Assembly: GCF_000020665.1 (NCBI RefSeq)
Contig: NC_011071.1
Coordinates: forward strand, 672,501 to 736,500
Length of the DNA: 64,000 nt
Origin: Stenotrophomonas maltophilia R551-3
GTDB taxonomy: Bacteria > Pseudomonadota > Gammaproteobacteria > Xanthomonadales > Xanthomonadaceae
Direction: 5' to 3'
The translations under genes and the position numbers were made by a program. Position 1 is the stretch's first letter, and each line of letters begins with the position of its first letter. Positions 50,142-60,160 of the stretch are shown here, piece after piece. A model generated the notes under the pieces. It was given only the letters and a program-made list of their open reading frames with translations, searched no databases and was not told the origin of the DNA.

Positions 50142-50214
50142 GGTAGTGCCGGCCGCTGGCCGGCAATTCCTTGAGGTGGCCGAGCGAGGCTGCCGGCCAG
50201 CAGCCGGCACTACC
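50142..50214. repeat. SMAG dimer upstream of secA
   Basis: GGTAGTGCCGGCCGCTGGCC and inverted GCCGGCCAGCAGCCGGCACTACC, 73 bases in total. Confidence 0.8.
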
Positions 50215-50273
50215 GGGAACGTTCGGATGCCATTGCCGCCAAAGGGTTGAAACCCCTTGCGGCCGTCCCAAGC

Positions 50274-50319
50274 TACAATGGGTGTTGCCATCGACAGGGC
50301 GCCAGGCGCCCTGTTTCGT
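50274..50319 (+). promoter_or_regulatory. secA leader: -10 box and hairpin
   Basis: TACAAT at 50274-50279 is a good -10 without an obvious -35 at 17 bases (TTGAAA at 50247 is too far). A palindrome CAGGGCGCC-A-GGCGCCCTG at 50295-50313 followed by TTTCGTTT could form a terminator-like structure in the leader, 70 bases before the secA start. Confidence 0.45.
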
Positions 50320-50381
50320 TTGCGACGGACGGATCCCAAGGGGGAGGCCGGGCGTCGTGTCCATCCAACCCGGTTCCTTCA

Positions 50382-53114
50382 ATGATCAACAGCCTGCTTA
50401 CCCGCGTATTTGGCAGTCGTAACGAACGACAGCTGCGCCAGCTCAACCGCATCGTCGCCAAGATCAATGCGCTGGAGCCGGAGATCGAGAAGCTTTCCGA
50501 CGAGCAGCTTCAGGCCAAGACGCCGGAGTTCAAGCAGCGCATCGCCGATGGTGAAGCCCTGGACAAGGTGCTGCCGGAAGCGTTCGCGGTCTGCCGCGAA
50601 GCCGGTCGCCGCGTGCTGGGCATGCGCCACTACGACGTGCAGCTGATCGGCGGCATGGTGCTTCACCTGGGCAAGATCGCAGAAATGCGCACCGGTGAAG
50701 GCAAGACCCTGGTGGCGACCCTGCCGGTGTACCTCAACGCACTGGAAGGCAAGGGCGTGCACGTGGTCACCGTGAACGACTACCTGGCCCGCCGCGACGC
50801 CGCGCAGATGGGCAAGCTGTACAACTGGCTGGGCCTGAGCGTGGGCGTGGTGTACCCGGGCATGCCGCACAGCGACAAGCGCGAAGCCTACGCCTCGGAC
50901 ATCACCTACGGCACCAACAACGAATTCGGTTTCGACTACCTGCGCGACAACATGGCGCTGTCCAAGGCCGACCGCTACCAGCGCGGCCTGCACTACGCCA
51001 TCGTCGACGAAGTCGACTCCATCCTGATCGACGAAGCGCGTACCCCGCTGATCATCTCCGGCCCGGCCGACGACTCCCCGGAGCTGTACATCCGGGTCAA
51101 CCGCGTCGTGCCGAACCTGGTCAAGCAGGAAGCGGAAGACGGCGAAGGCGACTTCTGGGTCGACGAGAAGGGCAAGCAGGTGCACCTGTCCGAAGCGGGC
51201 ATGGAGCACGCCGAGCAGCTGCTGGTCGAGGCCGGCATCCTCGACGGCGAGACCGAGGGCCTGTACGCGCCGCAGAACCTGACGGTGGTCCACCACCTCA
51301 ACGCCGCGCTGCGCGCGCACGCGATCTACCAGCGTGACGTGGACTACATCGTGCGCGATGGCGAAGTGGTCATCGTCGATGAGTTCACCGGCCGCACCCT
51401 GTCCGGCCGTCGCTGGTCCGATGGCCTGCACCAGGCGGTGGAAGCGAAGGAAGGCGTGCCGGTCCAGCGCGAGAACCAGACGCTGGCCAGCATCACCTTC
51501 CAGAACCTGTTCCGCATGTACAAGAAGCTGTCCGGCATGACCGGTACGGCCGATACCGAAGCCTTCGAATTCCAGAGCATCTATGGCCTGGAAGTGGTGG
51601 TGATCCCGACCAACCGCCCGACCATCCGCAAGGACAGCCCGGACCAGGTGTTCCTCAACCGCAAGGGCAAGTTCAACGCGGTGCTGGCCGACATCGAAGA
51701 GTGCGCCAAGCGCGGCCAGCCGGTGCTGGTGGGTACCACCTCGATCGAAACCTCGGAAATGCTGTCCGAGCATCTGGCCAAGGCCGGCGTGAAGCACGAA
51801 GTGCTGAACGCCAAGCAGCATGACCGCGAAGCGACCATCGTCGCCAATGCCGGCCGTCCGGCCGCGGTCACCATCGCTACCAACATGGCCGGCCGTGGTA
51901 CCGACATCGTGCTGGGCGGTTCACTGGAAGCGGAAATCCACGAACTGGGCGAGGATGCAACCGACGCGCAGAAGGCGGCGGTCAAGGCCGAATGGCAGCA
52001 GCGCCATGACGCAGTGAAGGCTGCCGGCGGCCTGCACATCGTCGGCACCGAGCGCCACGAATCGCGCCGTATCGACAACCAGCTGCGTGGCCGTTCGGGC
52101 CGCCAGGGTGACCCGGGTTCGTCCCGCTTCTACCTGTCGCTGGAAGACAACCTGATGCGCATCTTCGCCTCCGACTGGGTGCAGAAGGCCATGCGCATGA
52201 TGGGCATGAAGGAAGATGACGTCATCGAGGACCGCCTGGTCAGCCGCCAGATCGAGAAGGCGCAGCGCAAGGTCGAGGCCCACAACTTCGACATCCGCAA
52301 GAACCTGCTGGACTTCGACGACGTCAACAACGACCAGCGCAAGGTGATCTACGCCCAGCGCGACGAGCTGCTGGACGCCGAGTCGGTGAAGGACAACGTC
52401 GATGGCATCCGCGACGACGTGATCTTCGACATCGTCGCCCGCTTCGTGCCGCCGAACTCCATCGACGAGCAGTGGGACCTGCGTGGCCTGGAAGCGACCC
52501 TGGAGTCGGACTTCGGCCTGCAGATGTCGCTGACCGGTCTGGTCAAGGAACACGAGGAGCTGGACGCCGAAGCCATCGCCGCCAAGGTGCAGGAGCGCGT
52601 CAACCAGCACTTCGCCGAGAAGGAAGCTGGTGTTGGCGAAGAGACCATGCGCGCGCTGGAGAAGCACGTGATGTTGACCGTGCTGGACCAGAGCTGGAAG
52701 GAGCACCTGGCCCGCATGGATTACCTGCGCCAGGGCATCTACCTGCGTGGTTATGCGCAGAAGCAGCCGAAGCAGGAGTACAAGAAGGAAGCCTTCGAGC
52801 TGTTCTCGGACATGCTGGAGAACGTCAAGCGCGAAGTGGTGACCCTGCTGTCGCGCGTGCGCATCCGCAGCGACGAGGAAGTGCAGGCCCTGGAAGCAGC
52901 CGAGCGCCAGCAGGTCGAAGCCCGCCTGAGCCAGTCGCAGTTCCAGCACCAGGACGTTGGCAGCTACAGCGCCGACGAGGAAGCCGCGCAGGTGCAGGCC
53001 GCCCAGCAGGGCATCGCACAGGTGCAGCGTGACGAGCCGAAGATCGGCCGCAACGATCCGTGCCCCTGCGGCAGTGGCAAGAAGTACAAGCACTGCCACG
53101 GCCAGCTGAGCTGA
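50382..53114 (+). CDS. secA: Protein translocase ATPase SecA
   Basis: The 910-residue protein has Walker A MRTGEGKT (GEGKT 105-109), [19 protein letters not shown], the GTA-type [12 protein letters not shown] and [14 protein letters not shown] helicase motifs, [21 protein letters not shown], and a C-terminal zinc/SecB-binding tail [14 protein letters not shown]. It drives post-translational export through SecYEG. It starts at [16 protein letters not shown]; the in-frame sequence upstream is the leader. Confidence 0.98.
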   Translation: MINSLLTRVFGSRNERQLRQLNRIVAKINALEPEIEKLSDEQLQAKTPEFKQRIADGEALDKVLPEAFAVCREAGRRVLGMRHYDVQLIGGMVLHLGKIAEMRTGEGKTLVATLPVYLNALEGKGVHVVTVNDYLARRDAAQMGKLYNWLGLSVGVVYPGMPHSDKREAYASDITYGTNNEFGFDYLRDNMALSKADRYQRGLHYAIVDEVDSILIDEARTPLIISGPADDSPELYIRVNRVVPNLVKQEAEDGEGDFWVDEKGKQVHLSEAGMEHAEQLLVEAGILDGETEGLYAPQNLTVVHHLNAALRAHAIYQRDVDYIVRDGEVVIVDEFTGRTLSGRRWSDGLHQAVEAKEGVPVQRENQTLASITFQNLFRMYKKLSGMTGTADTEAFEFQSIYGLEVVVIPTNRPTIRKDSPDQVFLNRKGKFNAVLADIEECAKRGQPVLVGTTSIETSEMLSEHLAKAGVKHEVLNAKQHDREATIVANAGRPAAVTIATNMAGRGTDIVLGGSLEAEIHELGEDATDAQKAAVKAEWQQRHDAVKAAGGLHIVGTERHESRRIDNQLRGRSGRQGDPGSSRFYLSLEDNLMRIFASDWVQKAMRMMGMKEDDVIEDRLVSRQIEKAQRKVEAHNFDIRKNLLDFDDVNNDQRKVIYAQRDELLDAESVKDNVDGIRDDVIFDIVARFVPPNSIDEQWDLRGLEATLESDFGLQMSLTGLVKEHEELDAEAIAAKVQERVNQHFAEKEAGVGEETMRALEKHVMLTVLDQSWKEHLARMDYLRQGIYLRGYAQKQPKQEYKKEAFELFSDMLENVKREVVTLLSRVRIRSDEEVQALEAAERQQVEARLSQSQFQHQDVGSYSADEEAAQVQAAQQGIAQVQRDEPKIGRNDPCPCGSGKKYKHCHGQLS

Positions 53115-53119
53115 CCCGA

Positions 53120-53149
53120 AGAGCCCCGCGAAAGCGGGGCTTTTCTTTC
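53120..53149 (+). terminator. Rho-independent terminator of secA
   Basis: AGCCCCGC - GAAA - GCGGGGCT followed by TTTCTTT; a strong classic terminator 7 bases past the stop. Confidence 0.92.
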
Positions 53150-53226
53150 ATGGCGGCTGTTTCGCTGGGCTGATCCGGCCGGATCCGAGATTGCGCGGCC
53201 CGCCCTGTTCTGGGCATGCTTCCCCC

Positions 53227-54183
53227 ATGCCTTCCCCCACCCGATCGATCCACGTCGTGGCCGCCGTCATCACCGACGCCCGTGGCCGCGTGCTGCTCAA
53301 CCGCCGTACCGAGAACCGCGACATGGCCGGCCTGTGGGAATTCCCCGGCGGCAAGCGCGAATCCGGCGAAACCTCCGAACAGGCGCTGGTGCGCGAGCTG
53401 CGCGAGGAACTGGGTATCGAGGCGGATGTCGGCGAGTGGCTGATGGACGTGCCACAGCGCTACCCGGACAAGCACCTGACCCTGGAAGTGCGCCATGTGC
53501 GCAGCTGGAAGGGTACCCCGCGCGGGCGCGAGGGCCAGGCCATCACCTGGGTGGCGCCGGACAAGCTGGGCCGCTACTCGATGCCGCCGGCCGACCTGCC
53601 GGTGGTGGCCGCCCTGCGCCAGCCCGACAGTTACCTGATCACGCCGGCGCCGGCCGACGATGACAGCGGCATACAGCACTGGCATGAGCAGCTGCAGCGC
53701 GCGGTAGGCGCGGGCCAGCAGCGCATCCAGTTGCGCCTGCCTCCGACGCATCCACAGCGGCAGGCGATGCTGGAACAGGCCCTGCGCACGCATCGGCGCA
53801 GCGGCGTGCAGTGGCTGCTCAACCGCGATATTGAACTGGCGCGCGCACTGGGCGTAGGCGTGCACCTGGGCAGCGAGCAGCTGCTGGAACTGGAGAAGCG
53901 CCCGCTGCCAGAGGGACAGCTGGTTGCCGCGTCCTGCCATGACCTGCGACAGCTGCAGGCTGCACAGCGGCTGGGCTGTGACTTCGCCGTGCTGGGCCCC
54001 GTGCAGGCCACGGCCAGCCATCCCGCTGCCACACCGATGGGCTGGGATGCCTTCGCCGCATTGCGCGCGCAGGTATCGCTGCCGATCTATGCACTGGGTG
54101 GCATGGGCAGCGGCCACATCGCCGAGGCGCGCCGCCATGGCGGGCAGGGCATCGCCGCCATCCGTGCGTTGTGGCCGGCGTGA
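53227..54183 (+). CDS. Nudix hydrolase (MutT-like) fused to a ThiE/TenI-like domain
   Basis: The 318-residue product has an N-terminal Nudix domain with the box GGKRESGETSEQALVRELRE-ELGI at about 41-64, preceded by VAAVITDARGRVLLNRRTENRDMAGLWEFP, close to MutT (8-oxo-dGTP hydrolase). The C-terminal part (about 150-318) is a thiamine-phosphate-synthase-like barrel: LNRDIELARALGVGVHLGSEQL, DFAVLGPVQATASHP, PIYALGGMGSGHIAEA. The fusion next to secA recurs in gammaproteobacteria. Whether the barrel is active is unclear. Confidence 0.88.
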   Translation: MPSPTRSIHVVAAVITDARGRVLLNRRTENRDMAGLWEFPGGKRESGETSEQALVRELREELGIEADVGEWLMDVPQRYPDKHLTLEVRHVRSWKGTPRGREGQAITWVAPDKLGRYSMPPADLPVVAALRQPDSYLITPAPADDDSGIQHWHEQLQRAVGAGQQRIQLRLPPTHPQRQAMLEQALRTHRRSGVQWLLNRDIELARALGVGVHLGSEQLLELEKRPLPEGQLVAASCHDLRQLQAAQRLGCDFAVLGPVQATASHPAATPMGWDAFAALRAQVSLPIYALGGMGSGHIAEARRHGGQGIAAIRALWPA

Positions 54184-54185
54184 CA

Positions 54186-54272
54186 GGGTCGGATCCCCGC
54201 AACGCGGGGCTCTGACCCCATCGCTGGAATCCGGGGGCGGAGTCCTTTCCGCAGGAAAGGGATCCGACCCCC
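54186..54272. repeat. Two family-B repeats
   Basis: Units at 54186-54219 (GGGTCGGATCCCC...GGGGCTCTGACCCC) and 54233-54272 (GGGGGCGGAGTCC...GGATCCGACCCCC) between convergent genes. Confidence 0.75.
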
Positions 54273-54277
54273 ACCGA

Positions 54278-54859
54278 TCACAGCGTGATCCAGAAGCACC
54301 CGTACTGTCGCCGCAACCCCAGCACCGTCGAAGCGCGCGACGCGCTGCCGGGCAGCGTCTGCTCCAGGCGCAGACCGATCGGATGCCGCGCGGCAGGAGA
54401 CTCAGGGTCGGATCCCTGCGCAGCAGGGCTCTGACCCTCCTCCTGCGAGGACGCCAGCGCCTGTGACGGATACACCGGCACCACGTCGACCAACGGCCGC
54501 CGCGCCAATGATTCCAACTGGCCGAGGATGCGCTGTGCGCCTGCGTCGGAGACTGCGCTCCACAGGTACAGCGAGGACAGCCGGTTCACATCATTGCTGA
54601 CGATGCCGGTGCGCAGCGCTTCCACCAGCTCACTCAACCGTCGCGGACAGCGCGCGCCGAGGGTGTCGCGCGGCATCGTGTTGCCGGTGGGCGCAGGCGG
54701 TGGCAACCGCGACCTCGCACCCAGGCTGTCGCAGGGCCGGTCGGTGTAGACACTCTGGCCCTGCGCATCGGTGCAGCGGTTCAGGCGCGTGGACTGCGCA
54801 TGGGCAGCGCTCGTTGCTGACCACAGTGGCAACAGCAGCAGGAAGAAAAGCCGGTTCAT
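54278..54859 (-). CDS. DUF4124-type secreted protein with in-frame family-B repeat
   Basis: The 193-residue product has a signal peptide (MNRLFFLLLLPLWSATSAAHA) followed by a DUF4124-like segment LNRCTDAQGQSVYTDRPCDSLG with the conserved Cys pair. The middle part (DTLGARCPRRLSELVEALRTG) is common to lysozyme-associated secreted proteins of this lineage. Near residues 140-150 the sequence GQSPAAQGSDP is encoded by a family-B palindrome (54405-54437), 11 codons in frame. Function unknown. Confidence 0.75.
   Translation of the reverse strand: MNRLFFLLLLPLWSATSAAHAQSTRLNRCTDAQGQSVYTDRPCDSLGARSRLPPPAPTGNTMPRDTLGARCPRRLSELVEALRTGIVSNDVNRLSSLYLWSAVSDAGAQRILGQLESLARRPLVDVVPVYPSQALASSQEEGQSPAAQGSDPESPAARHPIGLRLEQTLPGSASRASTVLGLRRQYGCFWITL
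54405..54437. repeat. Family-B repeat inside a coding sequence
   Basis: GGGTCGGATCCCTGCGCAGC...GGGCTCTGACCC within the DUF4124 gene; both arms match the intergenic copies, and the length (33 bases) preserves the frame. Confidence 0.8.
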
Positions 54860-54899
54860 CGACGCAGGGTAGCGCCGTTCAAGGCGACGTGGCGTGCTT

Positions 54900-55727
54900 T
54901 CAGCCCTGCAGCAGCTTCAGCACCGAGGTGGTCGGCTTGGCCAGATTCAGGGTGTAGAAGTGCAGGCCGGGCGCGCCGTCTTCGATCAGCCGTTGGCACA
55001 GCCGGGCCACCACTTCGGTGCCGAATGCACGCACCGATTCGGCGTCATCGCCATAGGCCTGCATCTTGCGGCTGATCCAGCGCGGAATCTCCGCACCGCA
55101 CTGTTCGGAGAAGCGGCGCAGCTGGCTGAAGTTGGCAATCGGCATGATGCCGGGGGTGATCGGCACCTGCACGCCCAGCCGCCGCACTTCATCGACGAAA
55201 TGGAAGTAGGCGTCAGGGTTGAAGAAGTACTGGGTGATCGCCGCATCGGCACCGGCGTCGATCTTGGCCTTGAAGTGCTTCAGGTCGGCCAGTGCGTCGG
55301 AAGCCTGCGGGTGCGTTTCCGGATAGGCGCCCACTTCGATGTGGAACGCATCGCCGTGCTCGGCACGGATGAAGTCGATCAGTTCGGCGGCATAGCGCAT
55401 GTCGCCGGGGAAACCCATGCCCGAGGGCAGGTCGCCGCGCAGCGCGACCAGACGCCGGCAACCGATCGCGCGGTACAGCTTGAGCAGCTCGCGGATTTCC
55501 TGACGGGTGCCGCCGACGCAGGACAGATGTGGTGCGGCATCGAAGCCATGGTGCTGGTTGAGGTGGCGCACGGTCTCCGAGGTATAGCTCAGGGTCGAGC
55601 CACCGGCACCGAAGGTGCACGACACGTACTCGGGACCGTAGTCCTTCAGCTTGGCGGCGGCGCGGTCCAGCTGGCTGCGCTGTTCGTCGGTCTTGGGCGG
55701 ATAGAACTCGAAGCTGATGGCGGTCAT
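54900..55727 (-). CDS. metF: 5,10-methylenetetrahydrofolate reductase
   Basis: The 275-residue TIM barrel begins ISFEFYPPKTDEQ (catalytic Glu in FEFYPPK). It has YVSCTFGAGGST, LVALRGDLPSG, FHIEVGAYPETHP, AAITQYFFNPDAYFHFVDEVR and the C-terminal LHFYTLNLAKPT. It reduces methylene-THF to methyl-THF for methionine synthesis. A minus-strand TATACT (55757-55762) about 30 bases upstream of the ATG may be the -10 box. I see no SAH/SAM riboswitch in the short leader. Confidence 0.96.
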   Translation of the reverse strand: MTAISFEFYPPKTDEQRSQLDRAAAKLKDYGPEYVSCTFGAGGSTLSYTSETVRHLNQHHGFDAAPHLSCVGGTRQEIRELLKLYRAIGCRRLVALRGDLPSGMGFPGDMRYAAELIDFIRAEHGDAFHIEVGAYPETHPQASDALADLKHFKAKIDAGADAAITQYFFNPDAYFHFVDEVRRLGVQVPITPGIMPIANFSQLRRFSEQCGAEIPRWISRKMQAYGDDAESVRAFGTEVVARLCQRLIEDGAPGLHFYTLNLAKPTTSVLKLLQG

Positions 55728-55931
55728 GGCACGGGCGGCAGCGGCGGGTGCGGATCAGTATATCGCTTCATCAAGATGGATGTGCATTGGATGTGTGAGG
55801 GCAGGCCGTCCGTCACTGGCGACCGTTCGCCCCGGCGCCCGGCCGTTGCTCCGGAATCGCAACCGGGCTGCTGCCGCTGGGGCCACGCTGACCCCAGACC
55901 CGGCAATACCCACCCGATGAAGGAGCAGACG

Positions 55932-56858
55932 ATGAAGATCTTCCTGGCACTCTGGTACGCGATGAAGGCCCTGGCCCGGCTGGTGATGATCGGCATGGCG
56001 ATGGCCGTGCTGGGTTCCGGTCCGGCCCATGCGGCCACTGCCATCACAGCCGGCAAGGTGCAGGTCGAGGTGGTCGGCAAGGGCCGCCCGCTGCTGATGA
56101 TCCCCGGCCTCAACAGCAGCGCCGAGGTCTGGCGCGAGACCTGCCTGGCCCTGAAGGATGTGCAGTGCCACCTGGTGCAGCTGCCGGGCTTTGCAGGCGC
56201 GGCAGCTGCCGATCCGCGCCCGGTCGAATTCCTGCCGGCGATGCGCGGGCAGCTGCTGGCCTACCTGCATGACCAGCACCTGGGGCCGGTGGTTGTGGTC
56301 GGCCACAGCCTCGGTGGCCTGCTGGGCCTGCAGATGGCGCAAGCTGAGCCGAAGGCGGTCAGTGCTCTGGTGGTGGTCGATGCGTTGCCGTTCCTGCCGG
56401 CCGCGCGTGACCCGAACGCCTCGGCTGACAGCGTGCGGCCGATGGCCGGCCAGCTGCGCAAGGGCATGCTGGCTGCTGACGCCGCGCAATGGCAGGCGCA
56501 GTTGAAGGCGGGCCTGCCGGGGATGACCCGCGATCCGCAGCGCCAGGCCGAACTAGGCCGCTGGGGCGAAGGCAGCGACCGCCAGACCACGGCTGATGCC
56601 ATGCATGCGGTGATGACCACCGACCTGCGCGACAGCATCGCCTCGATCAGCGCGCCGACACTGGTCCTGGGCAGCTGGGCCGGCTATCAGCCGATGGGCG
56701 CTACCGAGGACAGCACCCGGGCGGTGTTCCAGACCCAGTACGCGAAGCTGCACGGCGTGCAGATCGCGATGAGTGCGCAGGGCTTCCACTTCCTGATGTG
56801 GGATGATCCGCGCTGGTTGCAGGAGCAGGTGCAGCGTTTCCTCGCCGCACATCCCTGA
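55932..56858 (+). CDS. Secreted alpha/beta hydrolase
   Basis: The 308-residue product has a signal peptide (MKIFLALWYAMKALARLVMI..., cleavage near AHAAT). The fold shows the nucleophile elbow GHSLGG (VVVVGHSLGGLLGLQMAQ), the oxyanion segment MIPGLNSSAEVWRE and a C-terminal catalytic His in SAQGFHFLMWDDP. AGGAG is 6 bases upstream of the chosen ATG; ATG at 55917 is in frame but weaker. Substrate unknown. Confidence 0.85.
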   Translation: MKIFLALWYAMKALARLVMIGMAMAVLGSGPAHAATAITAGKVQVEVVGKGRPLLMIPGLNSSAEVWRETCLALKDVQCHLVQLPGFAGAAAADPRPVEFLPAMRGQLLAYLHDQHLGPVVVVGHSLGGLLGLQMAQAEPKAVSALVVVDALPFLPAARDPNASADSVRPMAGQLRKGMLAADAAQWQAQLKAGLPGMTRDPQRQAELGRWGEGSDRQTTADAMHAVMTTDLRDSIASISAPTLVLGSWAGYQPMGATEDSTRAVFQTQYAKLHGVQIAMSAQGFHFLMWDDPRWLQEQVQRFLAAHP

Positions 56859-56894
56859 CCGTTGTCCGCCCTCCTGCCACCGCCGAGAGCCCGC

Positions 56895-57944
56895 ATGGAC
56901 GCCACCACCTCATCCCATCGTTTCTGGACACTCAACGCATTGGCGTGGGCCGGCTATGCGATGTACAGCCTTTGGGTCGGGATGCGGATCGGGGGCGGCG
57001 TACTGTTCAGCGGCGTGGCCTTGATCAGCGTCAGCATCGCGGTCTCGCTCTGGCTGTGCAGCGGTGCATTGCGTTCGGTCGCGCTGCGCCAGCGCTGGTG
57101 GGACGGCGGGCTGGGCCTGCTGGTGTTGAAGCTGGCTGCCGGCGTGATGATCGGCGCCAGCGTTGCACAGGCGGTGACGGCTGCACTTCTGCTGCCGTCG
57201 CTGGCACTGGACTGGGTGCGGTTGCCCGGAGGGCACGCCGACTACCAATGGTCCTCGCTGCTGGTGTACTGGATGAACACCGCGCTGTTCCTGCTGATGT
57301 GGACCGGCCTGTGGGCAGGCTTGCATGGCCTGCGCCGCGCACGCCACAGTGAGCTGGCCCGCCTGCGTGCCGAAGCCGAGCGCAGTGCGCTGGAACGCGA
57401 TGCGCTGCGCGCACGGCTCAATCCGCACTTCATGTTCAACGCGTTGAACAACCTGCGTGCCTTGATCCTGGAAGATCCCGAGCGCGCACGCGACATGGTC
57501 ACCCGCTTGTCGCGCACGCTGCGCCAGGCGCTGGCACACAACCGCAGCGAGCAGGTGACTCTGGCCGAGGAACTGGCAGTGGTCGACGACTATCTCGCCA
57601 TCGAGGCGATCCACTTCGAACAGCGCCTGCAGGTGCAGCAGCACATCGATGCCGATGCCACCCAGGCACAGTTGCCGGCGATGGCGTTGCAGCTGCTGGT
57701 GGAGAACGCGATCAAGCACGGCATCGCCAGTCGCCCGGGTGGTGGTGACGTGCAGATCCGTGCCACGCTGGACAATGATGTGCTGCGCCTGCAGGTGGAC
57801 AACCCACTGGGCAGCGTCAGCGAGCCCACGCATGGCCATGGCGTCGGCCTGGCCTATCTGCGTGCGCAGCTCGGTTCGCGTGGTCGTTTCATCCTGCAGC
57901 CGGTCGGTGACCGCATGCAGGCCCTGCTGGAGATTCCGCAATGA
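56895..57944 (+). CDS. LytS/YpdA-type sensor histidine kinase
   Basis: The 349-residue product has four TM helices (about 11-30, 35-55, 73-100, 119-140), a coiled linker, and a His_kinase domain with the phosphoacceptor His178 in LNPHFMFNALNNLRAL, an N-box LLVENAIKHGI and GHGVGLAYLRAQL in place of a classic G-box. It is coupled by ATGA to a LytTR regulator, so the pair forms one signalling system. The signal is unknown. Confidence 0.9.
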   Translation: MDATTSSHRFWTLNALAWAGYAMYSLWVGMRIGGGVLFSGVALISVSIAVSLWLCSGALRSVALRQRWWDGGLGLLVLKLAAGVMIGASVAQAVTAALLLPSLALDWVRLPGGHADYQWSSLLVYWMNTALFLLMWTGLWAGLHGLRRARHSELARLRAEAERSALERDALRARLNPHFMFNALNNLRALILEDPERARDMVTRLSRTLRQALAHNRSEQVTLAEELAVVDDYLAIEAIHFEQRLQVQQHIDADATQAQLPAMALQLLVENAIKHGIASRPGGGDVQIRATLDNDVLRLQVDNPLGSVSEPTHGHGVGLAYLRAQLGSRGRFILQPVGDRMQALLEIPQ

Positions 57945-58672
57945 GTGGTGCGCTGCGCGTACTGATTGTCGATGACGCGCGGCTGGCGCGGCAGGAGCTG
58001 CGCACGCTGTTGTCGGCGCTGCCGTGGGTGCAGTGCGTGGGCGAAGCCGACGATGTGCCTGCCGCACGCGATGCGATCGCCACGCTGGCACCGGATCTGG
58101 TGCTGCTGGACGTGCAGATGCCCTCGGGCAGCGGCTTCGATGTGCTGGATGGTCTGGAGACGGTACCCGCCGTGGTGTTCGTCACCGCCTATGACACCTA
58201 CGCAGTGCGCGCGTTCCAGGCCAATGCGCTGGATTACCTGGTGAAGCCGGTGGAAGCGCCGCGGCTGCTGGAGGCGCTGCAGCGGGCGCGTGAGCGGGAG
58301 GTCGTGGCGGCAGAAGTGCCGGAATCGCGCGGCACGCTGGGCGCGCAGGACCAGGTGTTCGTGCGCGAGGGTGAGCGCTGCTGGTTCGTGGCGGTCTCCG
58401 AGATCCGCCGGCTGGTGGTGGATGGCAACTACACGCGGTTGTGGTTCCGCGACCAGAACGCGCTGCTGACCCGCAGCCTGAGTGCGCTGGAAGCACGCCT
58501 GCCCACGGAGCTGTTCTTCCGTGCCAACCGCAACACGCTGGTCAACCTGCGGCGCATCCGTGGTGTGACGCCCAGCATCGGCGACGGCTACGACCTGGCA
58601 CTGGATGACGGCAGCGAGGTGGAGGTTTCGCGGCGGCAGGCGCGTGAATTGCGCGAGCGGATGGCGTTGTAG
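57941..58672 (+). CDS. LytTR-family response regulator
   Basis: The 243-residue product has a receiver domain with acidic pocket Asp11/Asp12, phosphoacceptor Asp57 (LVLLDVQMPSG) and Lys102 (YLVKPVE). The LytTR DNA-binding domain follows (about 135-240) with IRRLVVDGNYTRLWF and FFRANRNTLVNLRRIRGV. It overlaps the kinase stop by 4 bases. Confidence 0.92.
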   Translation: MSGALRVLIVDDARLARQELRTLLSALPWVQCVGEADDVPAARDAIATLAPDLVLLDVQMPSGSGFDVLDGLETVPAVVFVTAYDTYAVRAFQANALDYLVKPVEAPRLLEALQRAREREVVAAEVPESRGTLGAQDQVFVREGERCWFVAVSEIRRLVVDGNYTRLWFRDQNALLTRSLSALEARLPTELFFRANRNTLVNLRRIRGVTPSIGDGYDLALDDGSEVEVSRRQARELRERMAL

Positions 58673-58678
58673 CTGCCG

Positions 58679-60160
58679 CTACAGCTCGGCGCTGACCGGG
58701 CTGGTGATGAAGCCCCATAGCAGGCGCGCCATCACCGCCGGTGAACGTGCCTGCGCGCGGGCGTAGGCGAGCAGTGCATCCAGCCGCGGGCGGTTGTAGA
58801 GGTGCCCGGCCAGAAGCACCGCGTGCACACGACGGGTATTGGTGGTGTCCTGCAGCGGGTTGCCATCGAGCAATACCAGGTCGGCGGCTTTGCCGACCTC
58901 GACACTGCCATGCGATGCCTGCAGCTCCAGATGACGCGCCGCGTGCAGCGTTGCCGCGCGCAGCACGTCGGCCTGGCTCAAGCCGGCCTGCCGCAGCCAC
59001 CGCAGTTCATCGTGGTAGCGGAAGCCGCCCAGCCCGGTATCGGTGCCGACCAGCACACTGACGCCGGCACGGTGCGCGGCACCGGTCAGGACCAGTCCAT
59101 GCGCGAAGTACACCTTCAACGCGTCTTCGCCGCGCAGGCCAGGATAGCGTTCGGTGGTGGCCATCAGATCATCGCGCCATGCCCAGCGCGAAAGTGGATC
59201 GAGATAGGCCAGGCGTGGATCGTTGATGAAGGCGGGGTCGCGCGCACGCGCATCCTCTTCGCGGGTGACATGGGTGGGTACGAACGCGGCGCCGCTGGCC
59301 TGCATCAAGCCGAACGCCTCATTGCACACGGAAGGCTGGTAGCCGCCGACCATGCGTTCGGCCAGTGCGGTCGGGTCTTCGCCATCCAGCGTACCGCCGC
59401 GCCACGCGGCGGCGTTGTCGAAGCAATGACGCACGAACAGATGGGCGTGTTCGAAGCTGCGTTGGCCTGCCTGCACCGCGTCTTCCAGAGGCACGGCCCT
59501 GGGCAGGTGGCCGACCAGCGGACGGCGTAGCTGCTGCGCCTCGGTGGCCAGCCGCTGGTAGGTATCCGCACGCAGCCGGTTGTAGACCTTCAACGCGTCG
59601 ACGCCGCGCGCGCTGTACGTGCGCGCACGCTGTGCCGCGGTGTCCGGCGCCAACGCTGGATCTTCGAAATAGAAGCTGGCGATCTGCACGAAGCGCGGTG
59701 CGACCTGCTGGCCGGCAACGGCCTGTGAGGTCCAGCGGCGCTTGTCGGCCACGCAGGCGATCAGCGGATCGGTAGCCTGCGGGCAGTCCATCATGTCGCG
59801 GGTACCGGTGATGCCGTTGGCCAGCATCAGCGGGAACTGCAGCTGCGGCGACAGCTGCAGGGCGTGGGTATGCATGTCCCAGAAGCCGGGCAGCAGCCAG
59901 CGGCCGCCGGCATCGAGCACTGGCAATGTGGTGTCCCGTGGCGTTTCGCCAATGGCGGTGATCGTGCCGCTGCGCACTGTCACTGTCGTGGGTTCGCTGA
60001 CCTGGCCGCGCGCGACGTCCACCACCCGCGCGTTGACGATCACGCGGCTGTTGCCCGGCTCGGGCAACGGCGGTGCACGCAGCGGCCAGAGCAGGGCGGC
60101 GGTGAACAGCAATGGCGGCGCCAGCAGGACGACAGCCAGCACCTTCAGTAAGCGTTTCAT
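58679..60160 (-). CDS. Membrane-anchored or secreted amidohydrolase
   Basis: The 493-residue product has an N-terminal hydrophobic segment (LLKVLAVVLLAPPLLFTAALL, about 4-26) and an amidohydrolase barrel: metal site HTH at 97-99 (FWDMHTHAL), GVDALKVYNRL with a probable carbamylated Lys, LVGHLPRAVPLEDA, HAHLFVRHC, VGTDTGLGGFRYHDELRWL and VGKAADLVLLDGNPL. The substrate (prolidase-, imidazolonepropionase- or lactonase-like) is not readable. Its ATG overlaps the stop of the histidine kinase, so it is the last gene of a signalling operon. Confidence 0.85.
   Translation of the reverse strand: MKRLLKVLAVVLLAPPLLFTAALLWPLRAPPLPEPGNSRVIVNARVVDVARGQVSEPTTVTVRSGTITAIGETPRDTTLPVLDAGGRWLLPGFWDMHTHALQLSPQLQFPLMLANGITGTRDMMDCPQATDPLIACVADKRRWTSQAVAGQQVAPRFVQIASFYFEDPALAPDTAAQRARTYSARGVDALKVYNRLRADTYQRLATEAQQLRRPLVGHLPRAVPLEDAVQAGQRSFEHAHLFVRHCFDNAAAWRGGTLDGEDPTALAERMVGGYQPSVCNEAFGLMQASGAAFVPTHVTREEDARARDPAFINDPRLAYLDPLSRWAWRDDLMATTERYPGLRGEDALKVYFAHGLVLTGAAHRAGVSVLVGTDTGLGGFRYHDELRWLRQAGLSQADVLRAATLHAARHLELQASHGSVEVGKAADLVLLDGNPLQDTTNTRRVHAVLLAGHLYNRPRLDALLAYARAQARSPAVMARLLWGFITSPVSAEL

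Noticed and set aside
55728..55916. Considered an S-adenosylhomocysteine riboswitch before metF
   Set aside because: The distance from a plausible -10 box to the ATG is only about 30 bases, and no conserved SAH aptamer blocks are visible.
54894..55931. N-terminal extension of the alpha/beta hydrolase
   Set aside because: It is antisense to metF, and the real start has AGGAG and a signal peptide.
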